A stretch of 64,000 nt of DNA. Origin: Warburgia ugandensis. Lineage: Eukaryota > Streptophyta > Magnoliopsida > Canellales > Canellaceae. Location of the stretch: contig CP141137.1 of NCBI GenBank assembly GCA_035236585.1, positions 44,042,057-44,106,056 of the forward strand, written 5' to 3'. Each line of letters begins with the position of its first letter. The stretch's first letter is position 1. The notes beneath the pieces are model-generated. The model saw only the letters and a program-made list of their open reading frames with translations. It searched no databases and was not told where the DNA came from. Position numbers and translations under genes: made by a program. This document shows, in pieces, positions 1-12,049 of the stretch.

Positions 1-2
1 AA

Positions 3-107
3 GTTTTTCTATTTGGAATCGTCTTAGGTCTAATTCCTATTACTTTGGTTAGATTATTCATAACAACACATTTACAATATAGATGGGGCAATTAATTGGA
101 CCTTTGA
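3..107 (+). pseudogene. petG: petG fragment (cytochrome b6f subunit V), plastid-derived
   Basis: Reading from base 3, the frame gives [15 protein letters not shown] and continues to LQYRWGN, then a stop (taa, 93-95), then LDL and the normal end (tga, 105-107). This is the plastid PetG protein, a single-membrane-span subunit of the cytochrome b6f complex of about 37 residues. The first codons lie outside the window. The stop sits where plastid PetG has Gln, and several residues differ (Val-Arg in place of Ala-Gly after ITL; Thr-Thr-His in place of Thr-Ala-Tyr). It is therefore a decayed nuclear copy of plastid DNA and not a working plastid gene. The trnW and trnP genes normally found just beyond petG are not recognisable. 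Confidence 0.88.
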
Positions 108-924
108 TTGAGTAACATCTCTTTTTTTATTGACCTCCTTCTTAATCTATAGGAGCTCAAATTTTGATTACAGTTTAAATTAGTGAAGTATTTTATTGTG
201 ATTGGACATTATAATAACAGAATCACGTTATGGGCTCATGAATGCACACCTTTGGCTAATTTGATTCGATGGAGGGATAAACTCGTGGAGCTCTACAAGC
301 TCTATGTCTGGAGGATCTGTGAGTCCCTACTGTGTCTATCAAAACTTTCTATGGCCTACCTCATGGTATCCAGTTTGAGATAGAGAAAGAAAAAGTTAGT
401 TTTTCCTGCTATATCCCTATCTACATATTTTTTGTTCCCACATGTTTTGATCTTTAGAATGACTGAGATTAATATACTTATAGTATAAGGATAAGGAAGG
501 GCAAAAAAGAGAGAGTACTTTTTCATTGAAAGAATGATTATCAATCGATTGGCAATAACCACAAGATTACTAGTAATCTTTGTAATTCTCACTATCATCC
601 AAATCCATGTGGATATTAGGATATAACCAACCCACCTTTCTGTTACAACAAGGCAATTTGATTTAAAATAGAAATAAATGATTTTGAATGAAATCATAAG
701 AAGATGTATGAATATAAGCTAAGAACAAAAGAATAATTAAGAAAAAAAAAAAAAGAAACAACTTTTCTGACAATTACAGACTTTTTTATCTAGTCGAAAG
801 AGTCCTTTGAATATTCTGCTCTACTCTTGTATTAGTTTTGATATCTTGGAATAGAAATAGAGAAGAGAGGGCAGGTTCATTACATTAAAAGAGATGCGAA
901 TGCCCATTAAGTAACTGAGCGTGA
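108..924. other. No gene seen; probably decayed organelle-derived DNA
   Basis: The stretch is AT-rich and lies between the petG relic and a group II intron hairpin. An open frame on the minus strand (356-697) resembles no protein I know. It may be diverged plastid intergenic DNA, but I cannot name a source. Confidence 0.4.
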
Positions 925-959
925 GAGCCAAATGAATCGAAAGATTCATGTTTGGTTTC
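925..959 (+). other. Group II intron domain V hairpin relic
   Basis: The sequence folds into the canonical domain V shape. Lower stem GAGCCAAA pairs with TTTGGTT(T)C, upper stem TGAATC pairs with GATTCA, with a GAAA tetraloop and a two-base TG bulge on the 3' side. It is 35 nt against the usual 34, with one extra T in the closing strand. Domain V is the catalytic core of group II introns, which in plants occur in plastid and mitochondrial genes. With petG on one side and psbD on the other, it is probably part of the same organelle-derived insertion. I cannot tell which intron it came from. Confidence 0.7.
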
Positions 960-1315
960 GGAAGAGACCCAAACAAGATGCCTAAATAAGAACATCCACA
1001 CCCACATTGATAAACTATTCATACAAAAAAAAGAAAATCAATCTATTTTATTCTGTACCCTTCGCAAGATGAGAACATGGGTCAGATTCTATAGGATCAA
1101 CCCTATGGGACTTACTAAATGAAGGAAGGAATTGATTGAAACTTTATTCAAATCTGACCAGGCTAGTATTCGATACTGGTCTTTTTCATATGAATGCAAT
1201 TTTTTTGAGTCCTTATTTTGAATCGTATGAAGTTGAGTGAATTTACTTTTCCATTTTTGTGATACTAATCTAGACCATCTATTCTAAGATAAATTGTATT
1301 GATAATGACCCCATA
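960..1315. other. No gene assigned; likely organelle-derived spacer
   Basis: This segment joins the group II intron relic to the psbD fragment. On the plus strand, around 1070-1190, a partly open frame includes EHGSDSIGSTLWDLL, which I could not assign. The psbD homology stops abruptly at about 1316, so a rearrangement junction lies here. Confidence 0.35.
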
Positions 1316-1955
<640 letters not shown>

Positions 1956-2024
1956 GCAAGAAAAGTGGAGAGAAAGAATTACACAAAGCTAGATACTCCC
2001 CCTACCTTTTTTATTTCATTAATT

Positions 2025-2165
2025 TCATTTCTTATGATTAACTTGAAGTTCTTTAAATACGTCTGCTCTCTTTGAAATATCATGAATAACTCTTATAGGT
2101 TGAACACCTTTTTCAAGGAAATCTAGAATAGCATGGACATTTGAATAAGTTTGATTCTTTATCAG
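2025..2165 (-). other. Short open segment, unrecognised
   Basis: The minus strand is open for about 46 codons and ends at a tga (2025-2027). It includes [17 protein letters not shown] followed by [17 protein letters not shown]. The composition looks like real coding sequence, unlike the AT-rich surroundings. I do not recognise the family. It adjoins the organelle-derived block and could be an organelle or nuclear gene relic. Confidence 0.3.
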
Positions 2166-4449
2166 ATCTTAAAAATCCACTTTACGGAGATGCACATTAA
2201 AAAGTAGCACACACATTGGCAATACATGTTGAAAAGTAATCTCAGGGAAATCATGGGTTTGGAATACATATCCATGCATCACAAAGTCCATATAAATGAA
2301 ACCTTCTAATAAATAATCATGATTTATAAAGTCATACAATACTACATGTAGTCACCTACCTCAGATGAAGTACCACTCATCTGCGCCTCCCAAATTAGTC
2401 GGCCCCAACTCTAGTGTGGTCCACCATAGTTCCATCACCTAGATACATATCACATCCAATCATACTTAGAATCCAATTTATCTAACTTGGATTCTTAATG
2501 ACACCACATTATGTTTTCATATTCCAATATATAGTGTTCACAACAATCCAATGATTCCCAGCCCTGAAATCTCAAGGTGATGCCTACCCTAATTGGTTAA
2601 TAATTCAAATTATATTAATCAAGCCCACTCATAACCATATAATCCTTCTTCTTAATTATATCAATGCATATTTTAGAGCTATTAGGCTCATATGTCATCA
2701 AACATGGGTAATTTATCACCTAAATCAACTAATCTGGCATTATTATATGAATTTCATGTTCAATCTTTATCTAATCACAGTCAAATTAACCTATCAAATG
2801 ATGAAAATAGTAATCTTACCTTGCACATGCCAAATCTAAATGATATCCAACTGTCTACTTGGCCTGATAATTCATCAATTGCCTCAATTATGCTTGATCA
2901 TAGATATCCATACTGATCTAGTTAAAATTCTTCACCTAATTACCTATAATCAAATAAAAATTTATAACTCTAACCAAATAATCTAATTTAGTAAATCTAA
3001 ATAAAATGCACCATAGAATTTGATCCAATTTCATACCTGGATCTTTAGTTGATCTCAGCTATTGATTAGGATAAGACAATCATCTCCATCAATCTTTTAG
3101 ACCCAAAATATCTTGTATGGATCTTGCTCTACACTTCTTGAGGATCATAATGGACTATTTAGATAAGAAAATAACATCAAATCATCTCAGAATAGATGAT
3201 TTGAAGCATTTAACTAATCAATGAATGGGAAGATGAGTATTGTTCCTTGCATTGCCAAGATTATGAGGGTTATCTTGGATCTTTGAGATGCTTTCTGGTT
3301 TGGTTAGAATCGAGCATTGAAGTTCAGGGGTTTAATGAGGTCTATTGAGTTGACTCGTCTCCCACCAAAACAAGTTGGGAGCAAGTTGACTTGACCTAAC
3401 TTGCCAGAACATGGTGGTCGGTGACTGTCGTACGATCACCGTAGGTGCCTGACAGGGGAGACAGAGGGGAGGGAAAAGAAAGATCAGTGCCATTGGGGTC
3501 GATCTGTGCGCACCTATGTACTAAGCCGACTGTGCTAGGAGAAACTGATGAAAAAGAGGGAGGGAGAGGTAGAGGGCAGTGGATCCTAGCATGCCGGCCC
3601 ACTTAACAGCCTAGCTGTGCCAGTGAAGGGATAAGACAGAGCGGAGAGAGAGGATAGGACCCAACGCGACTAACCAAATCCAATGTCGCATCAGTTGGCT
3701 ATGCCTGTGGGGCGGAAAAGGGGAAGGGAAACAAGGCTTTGTGTGGTTGACCTGTGCTGGGTAAACCTTGATAGAAGAGGGGAGGAAGGTGGGTGCTAGT
3801 GTCATTCATTCTGGTGGGTGCACAAGCCAGAGAAAGAGAAACAAGGAGGGGATTCCGGCTTCATCTCGAGAGATCTGTTCTCCAAAAAAAAGGGAGATTG
3901 GATGGGGCCTGTGCTCCAATCACCTGCTCCTAGTTCAGGGAAGGGGGCTTCATGCATCGGTGATCAAAGGGGAACCTTGGCATGATTAGCTGCGCGTCGA
4001 TTGGAAAAAGAGGGATTTCCATAGAGGGAACAACTACCGGAAAACCCAACAAGGAAGGGAGTTGTGTTGGAGTTGGGGAGATGAAAATCAGGAGAAAGAG
4101 GCGGGGGCGTGGGTGGCTAGGATTTTCTCCCCCTACGTTCCCCCCGTCTTATACTATTCTCAATCCATGTGTCGCAACAAACAAAACAAAGGGGTGTTGT
4201 TATCAATTTTAACCCCTATTAATTTGTAAAACTTTTGAAATTTCACTTTCAATCTCCATTTCATGCAAAATTACTATCATTGGATTCGTATCGACATGCA
4301 TATTTCAAATTTGATTGTCTCAAGTCCAAATTTTTAGTTTACAAGGAGGTTATTTTCAAAAAACCCAATTTTCATAAAATTAAAATTTGATTTTATCACC
4401 TTTAAATATAATCTAATTTATAGAAATAACTCAAAATTGAAGGTTTTTA
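2166..4449. other. No gene seen; AT-rich, then a GC-rich block
   Basis: Bases 2166-3390 are AT-rich with no convincing frame. About 3390-4215 is clearly richer in G and C, with several short overlapping frames on both strands (3396-3602, 3611-3805, 3768-3989, 3982-4212). None shows a known domain and none extends into a neighbour. The block resembles the GC-rich part of an LTR more than a gene. I could not find its ends. Confidence 0.4.
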
Positions 4450-4768
4450 TAAGGAGTGACGTTCACTAGCCTGTCAAGCCATATGCTTGCCTTAGGGAGT
4501 GACCTCCACTAGACCATAAGTCTATTAGGCTCGCCTGAGGGAGCCAATCTCCACTAGCCCATCATCCGGTAGGCCCACCACAAGGAGGAACCTCCACTAG
4601 CTCATCAGCCTCTTAGGCCTGCCTCAGGGAGTTATCTCCACTAGCCCGTCAGCCTCTCAGACCCACCTCAAGGAGGGACCTCCACTAGCCTGTCAACCTC
4701 TCAAACCCACCTCAGGGAGTTACCTCCACTACCCCATTAAACCGTAGGCCTGCCTCAAGGAATTATTT
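4450..4768. repeat. 44-bp minisatellite, about seven copies
   Basis: The motif CTCCACTAG recurs at 4504, 4549, 4592, 4636 and 4680, with a truncated copy at 4724 and a diverged first copy near 4461. The spacing is 43-45 bp. Each unit also carries a CCC(G/A)TCAGCC-like block and a CCTCAGGGAG-like block. Units are imperfect, with about 10-25 percent differences by eye. The array is GC-rich within AT-rich flanks. Confidence 0.9.
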
Positions 4769-4827
4769 TCATGCCAAGATCTAAACTAATAATCATATCA
4801 AGCTATTCACCAACCCACACATGCATA

Positions 4828-4849
4828 CATATATATATATATATATATA
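4828..4849. repeat. (AT)n microsatellite
   Basis: A run of alternating A and T of about 22 bases, just downstream of the 44-bp minisatellite. Confidence 0.9.
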
Positions 4850-6868
4850 CATATAACGAATTCATTATCCTTGCTTAGTAGGCAATCATGTGCTAAGGAT
4901 AAAACTTAATCAATCCAAATAGACAATTTAGATACATGGTACCCATATACCACAAATACACTTTCAAAAATATACAGATAAGGGGAATTCATATCATACT
5001 TAATAATAGCATAATGATAAGCATAACAACCACATTTCATAATTATGCATCTTAAGTTATAATCTCACGGTCACTCTATTTGATGAACTGATTAATATAT
5101 CAAATTTCACAACATTGTCTAAGATCATGTATAACGCACTGATCTTGACATGGAAAGAAACATATATTCATGATAATCCACCTACTTTGTAATGAGTACA
5201 CAGTCACTCCAAGGCCGTATCCCTTATTATCTTTGTATTAGTGTGTATTTGTCTAATTATATGTACAAAAGATGGTTATTTCCCTATCTTTTAAATAGTA
5301 TTTTCGTTTTATCTTACTATTGATCATCATAATTTAGGTGGTTTTGCATCTAATCTGGCCTTATATAAATGTTTAGGGTAGATTTGACGATTAAATTTTG
5401 TTAAATTATTCATTCTATAACTTAATCCATTATAATTGTCCTAAATTTTAATAATTTAGTTTATTTAATTACCTATTTACAATATGTGTCTTGATCTAAC
5501 AGTTAGATCTAACTCTAATCTATTAAATAAATAAAAAAATATTTGTCATTAGGATGCACTGCACTGGAATGTGAATTTCAAAATGCACGTGTGCATCATG
5601 GTGACAAGGATGCATAGAGGGGTGTCTCGGTTTCTAGGACACATGAACAACTCGTTTAAACCTCAATTGATCCCACACGTGTGCGCACGAACAGGAACAC
5701 CCCAAGATGGCACATCTCCATCATGCATCACAGCATGCATCTTGGCCGTCGATCTAGTCAACCGAGATGAGATGGTCAGATCTAAACCATCCAATCATTC
5801 CAGTCCCTAATCAACATCCTAAATCTCACCAAAGTTTATTATTTTTGAGAATTTTTAGGTTTTGGGGTTCCAAAAACTCATCAAACGGCTCAGATCTACC
5901 ATCTGAGCTATCCTTGAGTGTGCATCCCATTAGATCCATTGGATGTATTTTCACCCGTGGTTGTCGGCCAGTGAGAGTAGATTTGGCTGCAATTTAGGTT
6001 ATTTTTTGCTAGAAAAAGAAGGAAATAGAGGGGAGAGGGAGAGGCCTACTTGATTGGGTTAGAGGAAGGTTGATCTGGGGCTCCTCCAATGGGTGCAACT
6101 TCTTCTTCGTCCACTGGAAACCCTAGGTCACCTGAAAGCAGAGGGAAAGGGGGAGGCTTGAGAGGTGGAAGAAGGAAAGGGAAAAGGGATACAGGAAAGG
6201 GAAGAAAGGGAAAAGAAATGGGAAAACTAGTGCCTGGCCGGTGCTAGAGGAGGAAAAAGGGGGAAAGGGAAAATAGGGAAGGGAAACCCTGTCGGGCACT
6301 GGGTCAGGGACGCGCATCTAGGGACGCACCTGTCTTCCGATCAACGTTATGCATTAGCAAATGTGCTCAACAGGAGAGGAGAGAGAATGAGGGGTAAGGA
6401 AGATACGAAAAGTGAAGGAGGAGGGACCTAAGGGAGCTGTGTAGCATTGTTCCAACGTAGTTATAGATTGATTATTTATTTATTTATCTTTTAATTACTT
6501 TTAATATTTTATTAAAAGTATACTTATAATGATTGCCACTTTAATCATTACTAGTTCTAATGCTTGGTTACCCTTGACTTACTTTACTTTTGCAGGGCTC
6601 ATATAAAAGTAAAATTATCATTTAGACCTTAATAAAATAAAATTCAAAAATTAAAAAAATATGAATTTTTTCTTGAACTCGATTTCAGTGTTCTTTATGT
6701 TGTTGGACTCAATTTTTCGAGTACAATCCAAATATTCATGTTTCAATTCCAAATTTTAATTCTATAAAAGTTTACCTTCATGGAATTTTAATTCTAGTTT
6801 TGTTTCAAAATTTCAAATTTCACACAATAAATCAAACAACCATATTTATATAAATTGTGGTTATTACA
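4850..6868. other. No gene seen
   Basis: The first part is AT-rich. From about 5560 to 6450 the composition is mixed, with purine-rich stretches, and short frames on both strands show no known domain. The right end (to 6868) finishes in a GGTTATTACA-type sequence and abuts an Athila gag start, so it may be the terminus of an unrecognised LTR or element. I could not find a matching other end. Confidence 0.35.
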
Positions 6869-8074
6869 AAATGGAGGACCTTGATCTCCTCTAATACTAC
6901 CACGAGGTGAGTTACCCCTTGATCATTGATTAGTTGATTGGCCTTCATCAATCTCTCGCTCAGATGTTTGATTAAGGATTCAATAACTGGATTGTTCAGA
7001 TTTCCTAAAATTTTGATGATGTGGACTAAGGAAAGATTTTGGGTTTTGGATGGCTTAGATTGAAATTTTGGATTTCAGATTGAAGATCAGAACCGATGGA
7101 TCAACTAGAAATTGTCCTAAGCTAAAGATCTATGAATTAGTTAGAAATTTTATGAAAACACAATCATGAAATAAAGTGATCATGTTGGTTAAAGATTAAC
7201 TGTTGATTTCATTATGCTTTACTCAAATAGGTTGGATTATATAGTTCCTAGAATAGTCTGAGAACAACACAAAACTTAAATAGCCCAAAAACTTGGATAA
7301 GAGTAAGACAAAACTAAGTAAAGGATGAGGGATGAAAATGAGATTAAAGAATAAGTGCCATGAGTAAAATTGGAATTTTTGTTTAATTTTTGGTTTTATG
7401 CGAAACACATAAGAAACCCAATGAAGACGATGTCGTAAGGGAGATGGGGAAGAAGGGAAAACAAAAGAATTTGGTGAAGACCTGAATTGGATTTTGTCCA
7501 AAACAATGCAATGAATGGAATATAGTGATGGATTAAGGAGAGAAAAATGATTAAAACAGGGAACAGAGAAAGGCTAAGAACAATGATGAACAGAAAATGA
7601 GGTGGGTTACTAGTTTTCGTTGGAGCTGGCTGGCAAAGGAGATGGCTGGGAATTGGGTCCTGTTATTGTAGTGTCTAATTCAGATCTCCTTGACAATGAT
7701 GAGAAAAAGAGTAAGAAACTGAGAGAGAAAAGTCTAGGATAGAGATGGGGTATGGATTTGATTTTTCCTATGAAGAAGCTAGCCGAGAAAGATAGGGAGA
7801 GTAAGAAATGAACTGGGAATCTACAGCAAAGATCATTGTCATTCTCTCTGCTACAGTGAAGAGTTTAAATAGGCAAGGTGGTGGATGGCTAGTAGAGAGG
7901 AATGGGTTTGGAGTGAAGTAACAAATAGAGATGAAGATGGGTTATTAAAGAGCTATGAAATGAAACAGTGCAGTTTTGCTATAGTCCTATTGTAGTCCAA
8001 GATTCAAGTTCACCTCTTTGATTCAAGTTCACCTCTTTGTATCTTCACTAGTGATCAGTTTCCCCTCCTTCAGC

Positions 8075-8127
<53 letters not shown>

Positions 8128-8710
8128 TAATGGAAGAGGCTGAGATTGGTCACTTTCCTTCCCATGGTTCTACGATGAAAAGAAAATTTCCTCCAATTTT
8201 AAAGTTTTCCTTCTTCTCCTTTCCATTTATGGTGCCTTAGTGATGTCCTTTCCATTTTTTTAAAACCTTCCTCATTGGTCTTCCTTTCCTATTAATCTCT
8301 TTCCACTATGGGATCCCTTCTAAATTCACTTCCCATTCCATCTTCAATGCTTTCCTTTTTCAAAGAATTCCTCATTTCTTATGGGTTTTCCTTTCTTAAT
8401 TAGCAACCATCTCATCTTGCCTTATAGTGCTCTTGTTGGGTGAAGATGATCTGATACTAATCAGTTTGATTTGAATCATCTAATTCTCAATGTAGTTGAT
8501 CTACAAAACATAAGACTAGATTAGAATAATCTAAATTGTACATTACAGATCTTATCAGCTCTAATGATCACATGACCATTAAATTTTACAAATCAATACT
8601 TGGAAGATCAATTAAAGTTAAAATTAATCTAAATTTACAAAATTGATTAGTTAGATGATCTAATCAAATTCTAAATTAAGGGTATTTTAGCCAAAACTGA
8701 AGACTTAACA
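6869..8710 (-). mobile_element. Athila D: LTR fused to gag start (Ty3/gypsy remnant)
   Basis: The high end reads, on the minus strand, TGTTAAGTCTTCAGTTTTGGC. This is the 5' end of the Athila-like LTR found four more times here. The body contains the shared block around 6950-7100 (GGCCTTCATCAATCTCT on the plus strand). At about 6938 the LTR interior joins directly to a gag start region matching the start of Athila A gag near 59150 (DQGVTHLV-like). The LTR 3' end, primer-binding site and leader are therefore deleted. The gag piece itself stops at about 6869. No coding capacity remains. Confidence 0.75.
8077..8125. repeat. (AG)n microsatellite
   Basis: About 49 bases of alternating A and G, inside the Athila D LTR. 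Confidence 0.95.
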
Positions 8711-8779
8711 TCTGTGCATATCTAATAAAAGCAAAATTCATAGTCTTAAGTCCAAGATTAATCTTCTTAGGATTTGGTA

Positions 8780-10007
8780 ACCCAACCTTGGCTAAGCATT
8801 CCCAAACTCTCAAAATATTAAAACTAAGTTCTTTATCTTTTCGCAATTTATAAATGCTTTGTTTAAGAATTTATGAAGAACCTTGTTCAAAATATAACAT
8901 GAAGAAAGAATTATCTCTCTCCAAAGGTTTTGAGGAAGATCATTACTTAATAACAATGAATTAAAAACATAAAGTGGAGCTCTATTTTTTCTCTTAGCAA
9001 TTTCACTTTGAAGTAGTGAATAGGAAGCAATCATCTCATGAATAATTTCACGACTTTCACAAATTTAGTAAACTCATGAGATGTATACTCTCCCCTATCA
9101 GTCCTTAGTTTCTTGATTTTAATACAACCTTCACATTTATTCAAAAAATCAAAACTTATTTGAGCTTTCAATCTTACTTCCATCATCTTCTTAATAAAGT
9201 GTATGTTTGGGAGTCCTAAGGAATCAACAATATAAGTAAAAGAAGAGGATCCTTTATTAACAATTATTTCAAGTAAGATGTCCAATCCTTGAGGATCTAA
9301 GACGTCCAAAATATGATGATTTAAAATGTCTTCTTTATGACGATATGGGATATTCATTGAATATTCATGTAAGACATCCATTGAATGTTGATCTAGGATG
9401 TCCATATTATGTGATATAAGCCACCCAAATCTTGGTGATGTATCATTTTCTTTCTTGATTTGAATTTAGTTATTTGAAGTAGAGACACTCTTTTGTCACT
9501 CATGAAGTAATGTGTTCTTGTACTCATTCCAGGACAATGATAATCTATGACTAATTGCGGCAACTCAAGATTGTTTGTTAAGAGAAATGCCTTTCCTTGC
9601 AAGTTCATCAACTCAAATCTAAATCATAGAACTGATTCATTACCAATTTATCATCATTCATTACAAATCATAGGCTTTTACGTACTAAATGTTTTTAGTA
9701 CTTACAGCTTGAGTAGACTATTTTTTCTCCAAAGTTTCCCATATGTCTTTTCTGGTTTGATCTCATAGTAAATGTCGTACATCTTATTGTCCAAGGCACT
9801 GAGAATATGACTCTTATAAAAGAAATCATCTTTTCCCCTTTTTTCTTTTTCAAACATTTTAGCTAGTGTAAATATCTCGTCACACATAGGAGGGTCTTAT
9901 AAAATAAAGTAAGTTGTAAGATAAAATAATATTTTTTTTACCATCTCTTAAAATTCAACTCATCAAAATTTTCAAGGTTTGCATTCTTGGAATGGTCATG
10001 AGATGTC
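8780..10007 (-). pseudogene. copia-1: Ty1/copia gag-integrase pseudogene
   Basis: Reading down from 10007, the minus strand starts MTSHDHSKNANLENFDELNF-KRW, the usual N-terminus of copia gag (F-x-G-x-NFKRW). A gag block follows (9702-9887) with LDNKMYDIYYEIKPEK. Around 9050-9190 lies integrase sequence KIKKLRTDRGEYTSHEFTKF, whose Asp matches the second catalytic Asp region of copia integrase. At about 8880-9000 is AKRKNRAPLYVFNSLLLSND followed by LPQNLWREI and CYILNKV, the post-Glu segment. Stops and frameshifts separate the blocks. The gag zinc knuckle and protease are not recognisable, and RT/RNase H are absent. A primer-binding site relic lies upstream at 10141. Confidence 0.85.
9262..9405 (-). 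repeat. 24-bp tandem array coding an octapeptide repeat
   Basis: On the minus strand, six consecutive 24-bp units encode MDILDQHS, MDVLHEYS, MNIPYRHK, EDILNHHI, LDVLDPQG and LDILLEII. The consensus is (M/L)D(I/V)Lxx(H/Q)x. The array stays in frame for 48 codons and lies between the gag and integrase parts of copia-1. Confidence 0.8.
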
Positions 10008-10140
10008 ATATTAGAAGGGCAAGAAATCAAGGTTCAAATATAGAATGATAAGAGATTTGATGAATTGAGAACAGACCACCAGAATAATGAAACAATAGTA
10101 AAGAACCAACCAACAGAATAACTCGCACAAGAGAAGTACT

Positions 10141-10153
10141 GGCTCTAAAATAT
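10141..10153 (-). other. Primer-binding site relic for copia-1 (tRNA-Met type)
   Basis: The plus strand reads GGCTCTAAAATATG, a decayed version of the usual reverse complement of the copia primer-binding site (GGCTCTGATACCATG). It lies about 135 bp upstream of the copia-1 gag start on the minus strand. The copia-1 5' LTR should therefore lie just above 10154, but I could not find a second copy to define it. Confidence 0.55.
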
Positions 10154-11074
10154 GTTTTAAGTGTGAGAATGAAAGAAATTTGAGATAAAACTAGGGTTGT
10201 GAAAAACAAAAAAGGAAGATATAGAAGTTATGTATTTGTTAAGGCATGTACCAGGGTACTATATTTAAGATGAAATTTCTTACCGAACAGGGTAGATAGG
10301 AATCTCAACAAAACTTCTCCCAAGATACCATGATCTGCCCTATAATCAAAATGCATTCTTGATCTAGTAGGCATGAACATTGAAAGATAACTTGCCTAAG
10401 AAACAATCAATTGGTCCAAAATAAAGAACATGAAAAAAAGTGGAGAGATGAATATATATAGCAAGAAAGATTAGAAAATGGGTTCTCTATTCAGTGTTTT
10501 TCTATTCAAATTTTCTATATATTGATCTCAAATAAACATAATTAGTGTTAATAAAAAAAAAGGAAATGGATTATGCTGAATTGGAAAGATGAGAATAGCT
10601 AGGAAATAGTAAAAAAAAAAAAAAAAAAGAATAGAAAAAAATAACTTCTAAGTAAATTAATTAATTTTATTCAAGAAACTAATTGAGAAAATGGATTGCA
10701 AAATGATGTCACATAAAGAGCCCAACCCCAAGTTAGCTTTGCACATGAGTAAATATTTTTTCTTGAAGTTCCCCCTTCTCTTCCATATCCTACTTTATAG
10801 AAAATCCAATACTCCTTAGAAGAGAAAGACAACATAAAATTCAAGTTTCGCTCCAAATTTTTTTTTGAAACATGAACTAATGTATACATAGGAATTAAAG
10901 TAAAACTCCAACATATGTTACCATCCAAACATTTGCGTTTTTCCATCAATTGAAATTTTTTTAGTTTGAACCATACATCCCATAGTTTTGTAATAGAAAA
11001 TCCATACAATAAAAAATCTAAATCCAAAAGTAATGAGATCTTCTTTTTTTTTTTAATGACAATATACACTTCTA
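10154..11074 (-). other. Unassigned: probable copia-1 LTR, then an unknown open segment
   Basis: About 10154-10660 is AT-rich and in the right place for the copia-1 5' LTR. From 10671 to about 11070 the minus strand has a long open frame that begins as Athila integrase (TPIGMSLYE, near 11150). It then runs into about 130 residues I do not recognise, including FKLKKFQLMEKRKCLDGNIC and CNPFSQLV. This could be chance openness in AT-rich DNA or the remains of another insertion. Confidence 0.35.
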
Positions 11075-11902
11075 TTACGCTTCTTTCCATCTCTTCATAT
11101 TTTCCTTTACCATATTGTTCATAGAGAGACATACCAATTGGAGTGCGTATGTAAGAGAGCAATCCTTAAAATCCAGATTAACAGTATTTTGAAGAATTTG
11201 TTTTACTGGCCCAATTAGATACTTCAACTTGTCCACTTGTTTGTAGGTGATATGGTGTTGCAACTTTATGCGTATTGTTATATTTTTTCGTTAGTGCTTC
11301 AAATGGCTTATTACAAAAAAGTATATCATTATTACTTATAATGGCTTGAGGTGTCCTGTATCTAAAAAAATGTTTTCTTTTAGGAATTTAAGAACTATTT
11401 TGTGATCATTATGCCTACATGGGATAGCCTCAATCCACTTAGAAACATAATCTATAGTTAATAAAATGTCAATGTAGCCCAAAGAAAGGGGGAACATCCC
11501 CATGAAATCTGTGCCCCAACAATTAAAAAGTTCAATGACAAGGATAGAGTTGAGAGGCATTATATTCCTACGATTTATTCCTCCTAACTTTTGACATCGA
11601 CCACAAGCTTTATAGAACATTTGCATGCATTTAAACAATGAAAGCAAGTAGATGACACTGTTTTACTCTAAGTTAGGGACACGTCTCTAAATGATTTGAT
11701 GTGGACAGTACTTAAATAGGTATGGATCATCCCAAAAGTAATGTTTAACATTGTAAATGAATTTTTCCTTTTTTTGTTTATTCCAATGTTTAGGAATTTT
11801 TCCTGTGACTAAATATTTTGCAATATTAGCAAACCAGGGAGAATGGGAAACATGAAAAAGATCCTCATCAGGGAAAGTATCGTTAATTGGCAACTCATTC
11901 AA
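11075..11902 (-). pseudogene. Athila E integrase pseudogene
   Basis: From 11902 downward, the minus strand gives [20 protein letters not shown] and [15 protein letters not shown], then [18 protein letters not shown]. This is the region leading into the integrase zinc-binding domain of Athila-type gypsy elements. Next comes CGRCQKLGGINRRN, then WGTDFMGMFP with the first catalytic Asp context (family: WGIDFMGPFP), then TIDYVSKWIEAIPCRHND. Near 11260-11080 are segments matching the post-catalytic part (LKYLIGPVKQILQNTV and TPIGMSLYE). Frameshifts separate the blocks. The central Asp/Glu segment is damaged, so the protein cannot be functional. Confidence 0.9.
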
Positions 11903-12049
11903 AGGTTTTAAAAGGACTAGGCAAATGGTTAGCTACAACATTCTCTACTCCTTTCTTATCTTTTATTTCAATGTCAAACTCTTAGAGTAAAAGAATCCAC
12001 TAATTAGTCCAGGCTTAGCATCTTACTTGGAAAGAAGATACTTAAGGGC

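Noticed and set aside
225-240. Possible trnW remnant after petG
   Set aside because: Only about nine bases (AGAATCACG) match the expected start, which is too short to support a tRNA.
3396-4212. Cluster of short frames in a GC-rich block
   Set aside because: They are short, on both strands and without domains or conserved order. Composition alone explains them.
6359-6873. Possible solo LTR with AAATG repeats on both sides
   Set aside because: A 5-bp match could easily be chance, and the proposed ends (TGCTCA and TTATTACA) do not form a convincing terminal repeat.
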